Shown here: positions 9,595 to 20,439 of the stretch, piece by piece
How positions within the stretch are numbered: position 1 is the stretch's first letter
Layout: each line of letters starts with the position of its first letter
Assembly: GCF_000006405.1 (NCBI RefSeq)
Contig: NW_003213971.1
Location: forward strand, 352,234-387,825
Direction: 5' to 3'
Length of the DNA stretch: 35,592 nucleotides
Source: Perkinsus marinus ATCC 50983
Taxonomy: Eukaryota > Perkinsozoa > Perkinsida > Perkinsidae
Position numbers and translations under genes: made by a program
Notes under the pieces: model-generated
Told to the model about the DNA's origin: nothing
What the model saw: only the letters and a program-made list of their open reading frames with translations
Database searches by the model: none

Positions 9595-9635
9595 CTGTGC
9601 ACATGTCCATACTAGTAGTATGGACATGTGCACAG
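9595..9635. repeat. 18-bp-arm palindrome
   Basis: Perfect arms CTGTGCACATGTCCATAC (9595-9612) and its reverse complement (9618-9635) around the loop TAGTA. It sits immediately before the CTA microsatellite. Confidence 0.92.
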
Positions 9636-9654
9636 TATGTCCATAGTAGTAGTG

Positions 9655-9809
<155 letters not shown>

Positions 9810-10055
9810 GGGGCTGACTACTGCTAGAGGGGCCTCTATAGCTGTGCGGGTGTTGTTCAAAAACGTATCAAAGGCCTGAATGACTCATTACATTGCCTCG
9901 CGTATAGTGGTAGTTCTTCTCTTCATCTTCTTTCTGTTTCCTCCGCCATTGAGACGTGTCACCGCGCGACCCCTAGTCACGCGTTTTTTCCGGTTTTACT
10001 TTTAGCAATTTGTTTCGGTCCTTGATAATATGCATCTGCACTTCGCGTTTATAGT

Positions 10056-11190
10056 GTGTGTTTTCCATTGTATCGGAGTGTAAGGCCAGTCGGACTTTCA
10101 CAAGGTGAGTGCGTAATCAGGTATTCAGCTAAGGAGACAAGCGGATTAGGAGGTACAGAGGTATTGGGCGCGGGCCATGAGGATGGTGATCATGTCTACT
10201 TTGATGAGAAAAATGACGTAGATGATGATGAGCACGAGGATTCAGTAGAAGAAACACCGAAGGAGCCAGTGAAGGGAACACCGAGTAAAGAGGATAATGA
10301 GCTCCCTGAAGATGATAGGAAGAGTAAAGCCAACGATCAGCCTATTGAGAAGAAGCCTGCGAGGTATACTTGGAGAGCTGATCGTTCACGCGCCCTAGAT
10401 GTTGTGTCTCCCCGCAGTGACCCTTTGAGTTTGAGGATGCTCGATGACGAAGCAGAGGCCGGGGAAAGACAGTCGAATTTGCTGTCACTAGCAGGCAGCT
10501 TCATTAACCGGGCCTACATGCGGCTCGGCTTTTTGGGAATATTACGCTCGTGAGAAACGGATAGGTATTGTTGTAGCGAGAGAAGATGGCTTCAGATATG
10601 AACTGCAGATTGAAAAGCAATTGAACGTACTCAATGCTGTGACGGAGCAGATCATAGTAACTCACTGGCCAGTTATAGGCGTCTTAGAATGCGGCCGAGG
10701 TTTGTTTGAATAAGTGTGGTAAATAGGCTCAGCCGAGGGAGCGGATTCCTGTGTGAATCACCAAACCGTGGCTGATGTTTCCTCTCTCTGATTTTGAGAG
10801 TTCGAAGGTCAGCGAAATCAATATGGCTCGATTGACGACGTTTTACAAGCATTCTGAAGTCCATAGTTATAATCTCAAAAACATAAGTTCCCTGACATCC
10901 ATTCTTCTGCTCAGGCTCAAGGGAAGGCTTGGATGGATGAGCTCAAGACCTTCCCGGAGGTTCGACCTGGCCTTTTTCCTCTCGCTAATCTCTCTGGTGG
11001 TGTTTAGATGCAGAACGAAGTTATCGCTCGCCACAAGGATTCTCTCGAAAATGTTAGGGAGAGATTCGAGCGGGTTATGCCGAGATCTGGGAGTGAAGCC
11101 GTTCCTGATGAAAAAACTGATGAGGCTACTGAGGAAGGGGACACACAGGATATGCCTGGGCACGACATGGATGTGGACGAAGATGAGTGA
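10056..11190 (+). CDS. Putative multi-exon gene for an acidic protein, unidentified
   Basis: Family not recognised. The first part (10056-10500) is very acidic (DGDHVYFDEKNDVDDDEHED) with Pro/Lys segments. A second open segment in another frame includes FWEYYAREKRIGI and EKQLNVLNAVTEQI (about 10530-10700). Further likely exons encode DFESSKVSEINMARLTTF (about 10790-10859), AQGKAWMDELKTFPE (ending 10964 before GTTCGACC) and MQNEVIARHKDSLENVRERF with an acidic tail ending TGA at 11190 (acceptor TGTTTAG at 11008). The later part is helical and coiled-coil-like. Intron borders between the first and second parts are unresolved. Confidence 0.4.
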
Positions 11191-11251
11191 GAGGGCATCG
11201 TTGAGAGCCGGTCTTGAGCTGTTGGCCATGCACTACATGCTGCTTTCCTGA

Positions 11252-13188
11252 TATTACTGTTGTGTTGAACGGAATTTGGTATAGTTTTTCTCGAATCTAG
11301 TTTCACCGAACCCGGGTTACTTCCCGATAACGGTTGCTGCGACATTGGAAGCATGGCGAGGATTCGATTTTCTACCCAGTATGCGTTGTCGCTTTTGAGG
11401 AAACGCGATGATGCGCTTTAGTATGTTGAAACCGAGTGAGACACGAAATGGCAAGCGAAATACTTGCGTCTGTTAGCCGTTGATTGGTTGTTTTCCAGGA
11501 GCATCTAATCCGCACGTTCATGCGATTTCCAATGATTGGCAGTTGAGGCTTTTAGAGTTGGCATGGAATTGATTGTACAAGTACACATTTCGATTGCGCT
11601 GAAGAGCTCTCCCATGATGGGAGTCCCATCTGGGCACGATACAACAGTATCTTGCAGCGAATGGAGGTATACTAGTGCATGAGCTCACTCTATTGTGGGT
11701 AGCCGATATGACAACTCATAGGTATAGCTACATTGGAGCAGCTCAGAATAATCAACTATGGGTGATGTCGATGCTGTATGTAGCCATTACGTCGGCATCC
11801 CTTGACTGGATCTGCTGACGGAGCTTCTTGAATGTCTCGGCGAGGAATTTCGAGACGTTTGGCGTGTGTTTCTTTGACAGTTAAATTTTGCTCTGTTGTG
11901 AATCCTGATTGAAGTTAGTCGTATTTGCATTTGAGTTGTTCGTGAACTTATTAACCTCAGCGATCGTACATGTTTGAATCTCAACCGTGATATGGAAAAC
12001 ACTAGTCAAAACATATTTCACGAATCACTTCGCAAAAAATCACATGTGAGCAGTGAATAACGCTTGAAACACGTGAAATTTTATACATGTGATGTGTGAA
12101 CCGCGAGAGTATTACGCGTTTTACGCGATATGCATGACGTTGCCGAGAGGCCTTTCTCTCTGTTCGCTGATCAACGTTAAGCTCGATTGAGAAAACCGTG
12201 GCGCGTTGTAGAGGAAATGGCGGAGGTTACATTACCTTCAGTGACTTAGAGGCATCAGGCTCTGAGTCGGACATGTGAACAACAGTTGCCCTGCCAATTC
12301 GGAAAAAAGACCTATTCCACTTTACGCCCCACTGAGGCTATCGGCAACTCAGCTATCGGTTCACTTGTCTTAGCCGCGATGCATCGGAAACAATGTACGC
12401 TCTCGGCATTTGCACTTACGTGGGCTCCGTCCCAGGATTCTGAGGCTTACAAGACTCTCGAGAACGAAATTAATTACCGAGCGGGATGACATCAACTCGA
12501 TGGGATCGACTTCCCTCATAATGAAATTGGGGGTCTTTCCGTGATCAAAGTCAAGGAAGTTGGAATTGCTATTTGGGGCTCATCGCTGAAGTTTAGCGGC
12601 TAAATTTAATTCTTTGTTCGCCAATATAATGCACTCGTCACGAGTGACTCGTGTGAACTCAAGATTTCTTTACATGTGTATTGTAGTTTTGCCGCCACGG
12701 ACTGAACTCATTGCCATTGAGGTCCCAAGTAAAGGCTAACTTGAGTTGTGGAGTAATCGAATCTATCTAATATTAGAGATGGCCATAGCTCGGCCCGAGC
12801 AGAAGCACGCGTGCCCATCATCGTTGCACGCAGGTACACTGAGTACCGAAAGAGACAGAATTATTTTGTCCCGCACAACAAGGCCACAGAGCAATCTCCG
12901 TGAGCGATCATCCTCAATAGTGCTGATCATTGATTAGTGCTGACATTGTACGAGTAAAATCATGAATTATGATTCATAATCAACGGCCGTAACGGGGCCC
13001 ATTCGCCAGATAATGATTTCTCGAGAAAACATATGATTCGCCAAATTGAATTCTTCGACATAGTATGTGTAGAATCGTTCTACGAGCTAGAGGGTTTTCT
13101 CGAGCGGTCATAAAATGATCAACGATAATGGATGGTATTCTGATGTAGACCGTTAACTCAAAAGAAGACCACAAAAAGAGAGAATTGT
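11252..13188. other. Intergenic
   Basis: About 1.9 kb. It holds a degenerate family-2 MITE (11985-12075). The plus ORF 12286-12489 has no recognisable features, and nothing else was seen. Confidence 0.45.
11985..12075 (+). repeat. Family-2 MITE, degenerate copy
   Basis: CCGTGATATGGAAAACACTAG followed by CATATTTCACGAATCACT is diagnostic of family 2. The right end is decayed (ACACGTGAAATTTTATAC). Confidence 0.65.
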
Positions 13189-14310
13189 TCACGAAAAGCG
13201 CGGTTTCAACTTGCCGATTCCGACACGCCTCAGATCAGGGTCGAACTTGAAATAGTTACCGATCAGCATCCGATCCGGGAAAACCCAAGCATCCATGTCG
13301 TAATCCCGGATAGTGAGAAGGCAGGTACCATATGACGACCTCCTGGCATAGTTCATGTATGTCATCTCGAATGGAGTTATGCCCTGAGGGCCTAAGTCAA
13401 AGTGCAGCATTGGCAATTTGGTCATGTACTGGCAAGGGAAGTACCATAACTTTTCTCCTGGACTACGCTTGAAGTCGACATCTGTACCCACAGCCTTACC
13501 AGTTTGAGCTATAATGTCCTTGATGAGATTGTCATAGTATAACTTCGGGACAAGTAGAAAGTTCAAGCCGGTGTCGAGGTTTAGGTTCATATTGATACCA
13601 AGAGTTATAGGTCCATCACCGACTTGTAGCTTGTCAATGTTTACCGTGTATTCTTTGTCCATAGAAAACTCGACATATTGCAGTGCACCCTCATATAATG
13701 CAGGTTCGTCTCCACCCAGGAGGAGACCTCCATCAGTGGATACCTGCATGGGATCAGCGGGAGCATACAGGTAGAGAGCAAAGATACCGGTCGTTATAGT
13801 TTGTGATGATCGCAACTGCGTCACCAAAGACGGGAAGTCCACATGACCTCGATTATAGCCAAGACCTATCATATTGATCGGAGAAATTCCATCGGGAGAA
13901 GACTGGTCGAATATCAGACCGAAAGTGAGGATCTGCGATACCTGACCTATCGTTAGTTTCGCTCTATGCGGAAACATCTTCATCACGTCTCCGTCTGCGA
14001 AAGTAACAGTTCTCGTCACGTCACCCACTGAGCAAGGCGTCGAACATCTATAACACCCTATGGGGAAATCACTGCAGCGGTTCCCACTGGCTTTCTCGTA
14101 CCAATCCTTCCAGACGAGGTAAAAACAATCCGATCCAGTGTCAACGAGAGCATGTAGCTCCTGGCCATTCTCGTCGATCAGAGTATGAAACAATCCAAAG
14201 GCATATCCAGGCATATGTTTGTACTTCACATCGAGCTTCAGAGTTTTTCCTCGGGAGACCTTCAGGACGTCAAACACACAAATCAAGGCGAGTAGTTGGA
14301 TGGAAGACAT
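13189..14310 (-). CDS. Secreted pepsin-like aspartic protease (family A1)
   Basis: Single-exon endopeptidase. I prefer the internal Met at 14310 because MSSIQLLALICVFDVLKV is a credible signal peptide; an in-frame upstream Met at 14421 would add 37 residues and bury it. Numbered from 14421, the two catalytic motifs are DTGS at Asp94 (ALVDTGSDCFYL) and DTG at Asp283 (LNLDTGLNF). The 189-residue spacing is normal for a bilobal A1 enzyme. MIGLGYNRG fits the conserved glycine-rich turn of the N lobe, and VFPDRMLIGNYF the late hydrophobic-Gly motif. A Cys cluster (CSDFPIGCYRCSTPC) after the first lobe's active site suggests disulphides. No clear propeptide is seen. It would act in the secretory/digestive system or outside the cell. 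Confidence 0.88.
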   Translation of the reverse strand: MSSIQLLALICVFDVLKVSRGKTLKLDVKYKHMPGYAFGLFHTLIDENGQELHALVDTGSDCFYLVWKDWYEKASGNRCSDFPIGCYRCSTPCSVGDVTRTVTFADGDVMKMFPHRAKLTIGQVSQILTFGLIFDQSSPDGISPINMIGLGYNRGHVDFPSLVTQLRSSQTITTGIFALYLYAPADPMQVSTDGGLLLGGDEPALYEGALQYVEFSMDKEYTVNIDKLQVGDGPITLGINMNLNLDTGLNFLLVPKLYYDNLIKDIIAQTGKAVGTDVDFKRSPGEKLWYFPCQYMTKLPMLHFDLGPQGITPFEMTYMNYARRSSYGTCLLTIRDYDMDAWVFPDRMLIGNYFKFDPDLRRVGIGKLKPRFS

Positions 14311-14421
14311 TTCGGTCAATAATTTGGCCAAAATTTCAGAACTCGTGAAAGGGTCTGGAAGCTCATTCCAGCTTCCGCCCGAATATGGGGAAATTCCGAC
14401 GAATTCATCGACGCAACTCAT

Positions 14422-15229
14422 AAAAGTTCCCGTACTGCTAGAGTCTACATTCCAGATGCGCTATGTTGCACGCTCACGTTGAACGCATCTTGAAGATGCG
14501 TGAAGTTCACGTATTCTATAGCGTGACATGTCACGGCCTCACGACCGAACACGCTACATAAACAGGTTTGTGGACGGATTAATTCGAAGTCGTGATCGGG
14601 TCGTCGATCGATACGATAGGTAGTTGATGCTAATGGCTTTGGCAACACAATCCCAAAGGTTACAGATGTAAGACAATACTTAGCTGCGGTCGACATGGTT
14701 GGCAGGGGTGCCTGGCACTACAGTTGGCCCAACAGTAATGCTCAAAAGAATCCCTTCGAAAGACTCTGAATGCAATCGATCCTTTGACGCATGCACACGT
14801 TAGCTACGGATATGGCTCTCGAGCCCGTCTTATACTGTCTATTCCGCACAGGCAGGGCCGCACAGGCGGACAACAACTAAAAGGTAGCTGGCGATGGCCG
14901 AACGGAGGAGAGCGAGCGGGATTCACAATGGTCGCATGAGTCTAACCGTTTCAGGTGAGCGAGATTTACAACTGACACCTTTGTGCGTTGAGGCAAGAGT
15001 ATACGTTGCCAACGTAACGTTGGTATAAGCCCTAGTGACGCGCTCTACTTACTACTTGAGTGTATCTGTAATACTTCGAGGTTATATCCTTGAGATAATT
15101 CTGTAGTGAGACGTATTTGAATGACCCTGTCCGATCCATCTATGTATGGCTGCTCAACCTCAAGTACAGCCCCCCACCGATGAAAAGTTGGCGTAGCAAG
15201 GGATGAAGGTCCCTGGTAGGAGATAGATT
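14422..15229. other. Intergenic upstream of the protease
   Basis: About 800 bp. A minus ORF at 14445-14696 lacks recognisable features. Should hold the protease promoter; no motif identified with confidence. Confidence 0.4.
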
Positions 15230-16110
15230 CGGTCGTTTGCCCCAACACAGCTGCCGAAGAGTGCTATTCTTACCGCACCGGACAAGTGGCCTCCTCCGGG
15301 ATGTGATATGAACGAGCTCGATGACGACGATATTGTGGGAGCACTGTGTTTTGCCACCCCAGAGTCTGGGGTGTCTGGGGCCCAGACTTCCATTCCGAGT
15401 AGAGACAGCTCCCTGAGGTTGACAAAGAAACGCCTGAGCTGAGGCCCTTCGAGAGGCTCTGCGAGAAGTTTGGTTAGCTATTTTCTCTTTGGCCCGGAAA
15501 GTGCGATAAGGTGCAGCATCGAGTGAATACCATGACGAGTCGTCATTGACGACACCCAAGTGGTGGAACGAGTCCGGCCGTACCCCATAACTGGCGGGAA
15601 GGCAGCCCTGTGTTTATGTGCCTAAAAAGAACGGGATTCCCGTTACGGGAAGGTTCGCATGTGTGTGGTCTACCGCAAGTTAAACCAGGCCTATTACGCA
15701 GAGGCGTATCCGGTACCGAGGCCTGACGACGTGCAGGAGCACATTTTCATGCCAGAATGTTCTCTACCCTAGACTTGCGGAGTGGATATTGGCAACTTCG
15801 GGTGAGGCCCGACGGCCAGCATAAGACAACCTTCTGTCCCGGGCCAGGGTTTCCGCTGTATGAATGGTGTCGCATAAGACAACCTTCTGTCCCGGGCCAG
15901 GGTTTCCGCTGTATGAATGGTGTCGTATGCCGTTCGGTCTCACGTCGGCCTCGGCCACCTTCCAAAGATTAATGGATATGGTGTTAGGGCACCTGCCGTA
16001 CATTCGAGTCACTTGAATACATCGAGTACTCGAAAAGTGTGAGATTGGCAGTTCAGAGGTTACCTACCTTAGGCACGTCTTCAATGACGCCCGCTGATCG
16101 CGTGCGTTTT
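15230..16110 (+). pseudogene. Ty3/gypsy reverse transcriptase fragment, degenerate
   Basis: RT-domain similarity reads through several frames. Pieces are WPGKCDKVQHRVNT, PKKNGIPVTGRF, MCVVYRKLNQAYYAEAYPVP, FSTLDLRSGYWQLRV, RMPFGLTSASATFQRLMD and KCEIGSSEVTYLRHV. These follow the normal Ty3 order. A stop lies near 15475, a frameshift near 15657, a 53-bp tandem duplication at 15820-15925 shifts the frame, and the segment holding the catalytic YxDD motif is missing between YIRV and KCEIG. No LTRs were identified. Dead copy. Confidence 0.85.
15820..15925 (+). repeat. 53-bp perfect tandem duplication
   Basis: Units 15820-15872 and 15873-15925 are identical, beginning CATAAGACAACC and ending GAATGGTGTCG. 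It lies inside the RT remnant. Confidence 0.97.
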
Positions 16111-16182
16111 TTTCACTATTGTCTCCGAGACAATGTCTCGCGATTCGCGAGTCACGAACGGTTTGCGAAACAATAGTGAAAA
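16110..16182. repeat. Inverted repeat, 13-bp arms
   Basis: TTTTCACTATTGT (16110-16122) and ACAATAGTGAAAA (16170-16182) enclose 47 nt that includes GTCTCGCGATTCGCGAG-type secondary symmetry. Probably the core of a small foldback element. Confidence 0.8.
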
Positions 16183-17282
16183 CATCGGGTGGATGATCAT
16201 GAACTGTATGGGTCTGCACTGTATGAAATTAAAGTGCAAGAGAGTTTCCTGTTACATTGCACAACCTTAGAATTGTCCGAGAAAACTACATACCATTTTT
16301 CCAGGCACTAAATTTTTCCTCTCCGGCACATTTTTTCTTTCCCTGGCACAAACTCCCACACGCCCAAAATTCGTACGGCTGCTCTTTCGGGTTTCTGGTT
16401 CATATGAGTAACATCTTAAACCTCGATAAGAGTTCGGGTTTCGGGTGTTCCGTCGGGTTCCGAGTTTCCCTTTTTTCGCTTTCACCTGTAGTTCCTTCTT
16501 TTTTCGGGGAACCCGTAGTTTAGGTGCACTTGCATTACAGTCATTACCCGGATAAAACCCCGAGCTCTGACTAAGTCCAACATGGGAGAGAAACGGATTA
16601 TTAGTTATCTTTGGCCCTGGCAAGTTGGCAATGGGACCCGGATACAGAGGATACTTTATGCCCGCCCGGAAAAACTTCGTTGTACTCGAACTCAATGCAG
16701 TTATACGAGTATGGTAGATTTTATCATCGATCAAATAGAAGAAATAAGAAAACAACCCAGCAAAATTATCATCACGTTACTATGAGATCATAATCATATC
16801 ATCACTTTACACGTTATCACGTTAGGAACTAATATCGAATAAAGACTAGCGTCAACTACAGTCTATCAAGCTTAGCTATGCTACGTTAACACAATCCTTC
16901 AAGTCGTCATTCTAGCTCAGCTTGACTTGAACATTGTGACCCTGAAGAAAGATTTGTGCCCCATGAAGAAAAATTTGCCGCGCGCAAAAAAATGCGCAAA
17001 CTAGCCTAAGTGTCCGGGAGTATATTGCCCGAATCATGGTGTCTGAGCCGAGAGTTGTATGAAAAAAGGCGCCCGACTTGAAAAGTGCCGAGTTAGAACT
17101 GTACGGCTTGGAATACTGCTGTTTATCAGCCTATGGAGCTGATCCAGTAATGGAAAACCTTACGAGTGTGGCCTCGGAAAGGAAACTGTGCTATGGACAG
17201 GGCCAATTAGAGCATTTTCTCGTGTTAAATGTAACGCACTGTAAAGCAGTGCTTTAACCTTTTTGCTGTAAAGCTCGACTTC
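16183..17282. other. Intergenic, no gene recognised
   Basis: About 1.1 kb with overlapping ORFs on both strands (16257-16793) that show no domain. T-rich and A-rich patches only. Confidence 0.45.
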
Positions 17283-17317
17283 GGTTTAACCAGTGCTTTA
17301 AAAGCACTGGTTAAACC
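17283..17317. repeat. 35-bp palindrome
   Basis: Perfect 17-bp arms GGTTTAACCAGTGCTTT / AAAGCACTGGTTAAACC with a 1-nt centre. It lies about 20 bp before the 17341 inverted-repeat element. Confidence 0.92.
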
Positions 17318-17340
17318 AGTCTGGTAAGGTACATGTGTAC

Positions 17341-17940
17341 GTACACCCCTCCACACATTCTTAGCATATCCGACTTTTCGACTCATGCACAGCCACCACA
17401 ACGAGTATCGTCTTGCGGCTCAGGGAGGTATGTACTTATGTTTTACCTGATATGACCTCCAAGTTTCAAGGCATAACTCTTCGTAGTAAGTGAGAAGTCG
17501 AAGACTGGTAAAAAGTTCTCTCCACTTATTCTTAGCATACACGTGTTAAACTTACGCCTCAAAATATCAACTTTTACTGGGGAAGTATATCTATAACTCC
17601 GCTGCTGATCTAATGCTATACATCAACAGAAAGAGAATCGTTCATAATGGTATCCCTCCATGTTTCACTCTGATATTTGGAGGCACAAGCCTGCTAGTGC
17701 GTCTTCACCTCCGACGGCTCCCTGCATGGCGGGTTTTACACCTTGTTTCGGCGCGCTTTTGTGCTCATCAGCTGCCCTGCTCAGTTTTGGCTGGAGAACC
17801 CGGTCGCATCCACCATGTTTTACACATTCAGAGTGTAAAACATAAGTACATACCTCCCTGAGCCGCAAGACGATACTCGTTGTGGTGGCTGTGCATGAGT
17901 CGAAAAACCGGATATGCTAAGAATGTGTGGAGGGGTGTAT
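17341..17940. mobile_element. Non-autonomous element with about 106-bp terminal inverted repeats
   Basis: Left arm 17341-17446 starts near CACCCCTCCACACATTC and includes CGACTCATGCACAGCCACCAC and CAGGGAGGTATGTACTTATG. Right arm 17835-17940 is its near-perfect reverse complement. The 390-bp interior holds a second small hairpin (ATGTTTTACAC / GTGTAAAACAT near 17815-17843). No transposase ORF. Target duplication not resolved. Confidence 0.88.
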
Positions 17941-18131
17941 GTGCATTATACACAATTTTGAATGTGTACTGACACGTGTAAAGAGTGAGCAAAGCGCTCC
18001 ACACCAAGACCGACGCAAGATCGTTGAGCTCGACGATTCCCCGAATCCATCAGACTCAATCCGGTAGACGTAGAGCGAATAGTTACCGAACCTTAGTTTT
18101 GTTCATCGTAGCAACTACTGGAGTGTATCTT

Positions 18132-18230
18132 GCCGTTACTGAGCAGATGATTAATGGGCGAGCGAGAATCCGAACTGCTCACACACGTGACCCCGCCGGG
18201 GTCATCCCGGTTCGATTCCCGGCACCGGCG
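18132..18230 (+). tRNA. Type II tRNA-like sequence, probably a pseudogene
   Basis: Features: a 7-bp long variable arm TGACCCC-GCC-GGGGTCA, a T arm CCCGG-TTCGATT-CCCGG with one C-C mismatch and a perfect B box (GGTTCGATTCC), and 3' acceptor CACCGGC. The possible 5' acceptor GCCGTTA pairs at only 5 of 7 positions, and I cannot fold a convincing 7-nt anticodon loop. It lies 55 bp upstream of the RBMX2-like start. Confidence 0.35.
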
Positions 18231-18285
18231 ATTCTCCCGTATTTTTTGTCATCTGGCTTTTAGTTGTTATACACTACATTACTCC

Positions 18286-20345
18286 ATGAGTATCCGCGGT
18301 ATCAATGCCGAGATAGACCGAATCAGACAGCTCTCAGAGCGCGAGTTGAAGGACCAGACACCCGAGCATGCATCTTGGCATGAGAAGTAATGTACCCAGT
18401 TCTACCCGCCATAGTAGTAGTAGAAAGCTTTTCATAGATACCACGATTCAGCTTATCTCTACATTGGTAATCTGGACCGAGGTTTAACAGAGGGAGATCT
18501 CATCACTGTGTTCAGCCAATTTGGAGAAATTCTTGATGTGAATCTCGTAGGATAATTTTCTCCTACGATTTTCCTGTCATTTTTCTGCGTAGGTGAGAGA
18601 TAAGGAGACTGGGAAAAGCAAAGGATTCGGATTTTTGGCGTATGAGGATCAACGGGTAGTATCAGCAGCAGTAGTAGTAGTAGTAGTAGTAGAAATGAAG
18701 TCAGGGTCATTTACATAACAGGATTGGTGTTTCAGAGTACGCGGTATGCTATCGATAATATGATCGGTTTCAATCTAGTAGGACGACCCCTGAAGGTTGA
18801 TCATGTTAACGTAAGAAGGTCTCTAAACACAGATGGTGTCTTCGATTGGCTCATGTTCAGTCCTATAGAGCGCCTATTGTTGAAGACCCTGAGGGGCGTA
18901 CGGATGCTGAGGGCAATCCTATGTAAGTAGTTTATGTGAATGTTATGTGGATTCTCATTGTAGATATGTGGACTATAAGGCTACTGGTGCTGAAGGAAAA
19001 GGCCGTGGTGTGGTAGGGGTAACGGAGTCGCAGAAAATGTTGGATAAATTGGGGGAAAATAGGTAAAAGCAAATACACGTGTGGAGGGGATCACCTGTAG
19101 TGTATAGAGCTCGAGTGACGGCTATACGAGATAAGAAGTGGATGATCGAAGACCCCGAACTCACGAAGAGGTAATACCAGAGCGATAGGGTTTCATAATC
19201 AGTGGTATGTACGGTTACCTTAGTTGAACACATTGTGGGAAATTGGTGTGGTGTTGGTTTCCGTACATTTTTAGTTCAAGTCGACTGTACTTTTCTATAG
19301 TTGGTGAGAATTCTCCGAGCTCAGCTGAGGAAGGTGAGTATAGATTCCAGCTGTGGTACGAAAAGCAACGATTCTGATAGGAATTTTCTTGTTACCGTGT
19401 GTATGATTTTTACCACTGGATTTTCACTCGTGATATGGAAAACACTAGCGAGAAACACATTTCACTGCATAGCGTAAATATCGCGTTTTACACCAATTCG
19501 TTTACAACGGGTGAAACTTTACTGTGTAACATTAGGAGTAAAAAAGAGGAGAAACGCCGACATAAAAAGGAGAAATCCTCCAAATCTGAGGGGGAGAAAT
19601 CGGAGCGCTCGGTTTCAAGGAGGGCAGTGAAGCATGAAAATGATGATGATGAAGATCGCCGTCGTGATGGAGGTATTATTATTAGGCGATCGATACGGTA
19701 TGAGAATTACCACTCAAGGGTAGCCCTGGAGGAAAACTTTTGATAGAAAAATTGTTAAATTTACATCTTCTGTGTGCAGCCTTTATGAGTTGATCTGAAC
19801 TGACGAACTGTAGCATTCTTCAATTTTGGGGAGAATTATGGTACAAATTCTCAGGGGCCTCGAGAGAGCGAGAGTTCGATAGAAGGGAGCCCAGCCGACG
19901 AAGACACAGATCCCGGAGTCGTGGTGGTGGTCGTAGGGATGATGGTCACCGACGATACTATAGACGGTCACGAAGTACGTGTGAAGGGGGTTTAGTGATG
20001 TTGTATAGGCTCGGTAACTCAGCCATTTCTCGGCCAGGAAAAGGGTGTGATCGAATAATTACTAATCGTTTGAGTATATTTTTTCATCTGGGTTTTACAG
20101 CTGTGCCCAGTGTTGGAAGATGTGTTTATTGCGAAGCGAGCTGAGCATATACCGCAACAACAGGCACTTTCGTGTTGTGCGTGCGTGCGTAATTTCCAAA
20201 ACTTCCTCGGAATTTTCATATTATCACCAACACATGTAGGTGACGCTGTGTATATATTCTCGTATGGTCTGTGCATGCTAGTTGTTTACATGTAGGTCCT
20301 GGTAGACGGAGGAGATCGAGGAGTAGGGAGAGGAGACGGAGGTGA
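18286..20345 (+). CDS. RBMX2/Ist3 (Snu17)-like RRM splicing factor, 10 exons
   Basis: Homologue of the RES-complex RRM subunit, which acts with the U2 snRNP in the activating spliceosome. Exons: 18286-18386, 18438-18546, 18593-18655, 18736-18810, 18861-18922, 18964-19062, 19108-19170, 19536-19672, 19855-19974, 20296-20345; 879 nt in phase, 292 aa. The N-terminal SWHEKYHDSAYLYIGNL matches the family helix leading into the RRM. RRM is about 40-115: RNP2 YIGNLD 42-47, LTEGDLITVFSQFGEI, RNP1 KGFGFLAY 80-87, then YEDQRST and VDHVNSYRAP, all hallmark Ist3/RBMX2 strings. The tail is Lys/Glu-rich, then Arg/Ser repeats (RRSRSPGRRRRSRSRERRRR). Introns are 41-80 bp except 7, 8 and 9 (365, 182, 321 bp); 7 and 9 carry MITEs. 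Confidence 0.93.
18656..18694 (+). repeat. (TAG/CAG)n microsatellite in RBMX2-like intron 3
   Basis: About a dozen CAG then TAG trinucleotides right after the donor. It explains why this intron (80 bp) exceeds its neighbours. Confidence 0.85.
19309..19362 (-). repeat. Family-1 MITE fragment in RBMX2-like intron 7
   Basis: The minus-strand core CTCAGCTGAGCTCGGAG and the terminal TTCCAGCTG-like piece are recognisable. The remainder is lost. Confidence 0.5.
19424..19520 (+). repeat. Family-2 MITE in RBMX2-like intron 7
   Basis: TTTTCACTCGTGATATGGAAA with AACACTAGCGAG at the left and ACAACGGGTGAAACTT at the right, in the usual order. It lies 15 bp before the exon 8 acceptor. Confidence 0.8.
20108..20267 (+). 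mobile_element. Family-1 MITE copy g in RBMX2-like intron 9
   Basis: Starts CAGTGTTGGAAGATG and retains the GGAATTTTCATATTATCACC and CACATGTAGGTGAC segments. Flanks GCTGTGCC (20100-20107) and TCTGTGCA (20268-20275) match 6/8 as a target duplication. Same strand as the gene. Confidence 0.75.
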
Positions 20346-20439
20346 CGTTTTCAGTGGAAACTTGTTGTTTTGTTGAGTGTTTTGGAATAATCGGTGGTAA
20401 AAATGCAGGGTGGTAGGATTGAACCTGCAGTCTCTGGTA

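Noticed and set aside
14311-14421. N-terminal 37 residues of the protease ORF
   Set aside because: The internal Met at 14310 begins a good signal peptide; the upstream part would mask it. A translated upstream extension cannot be fully excluded.
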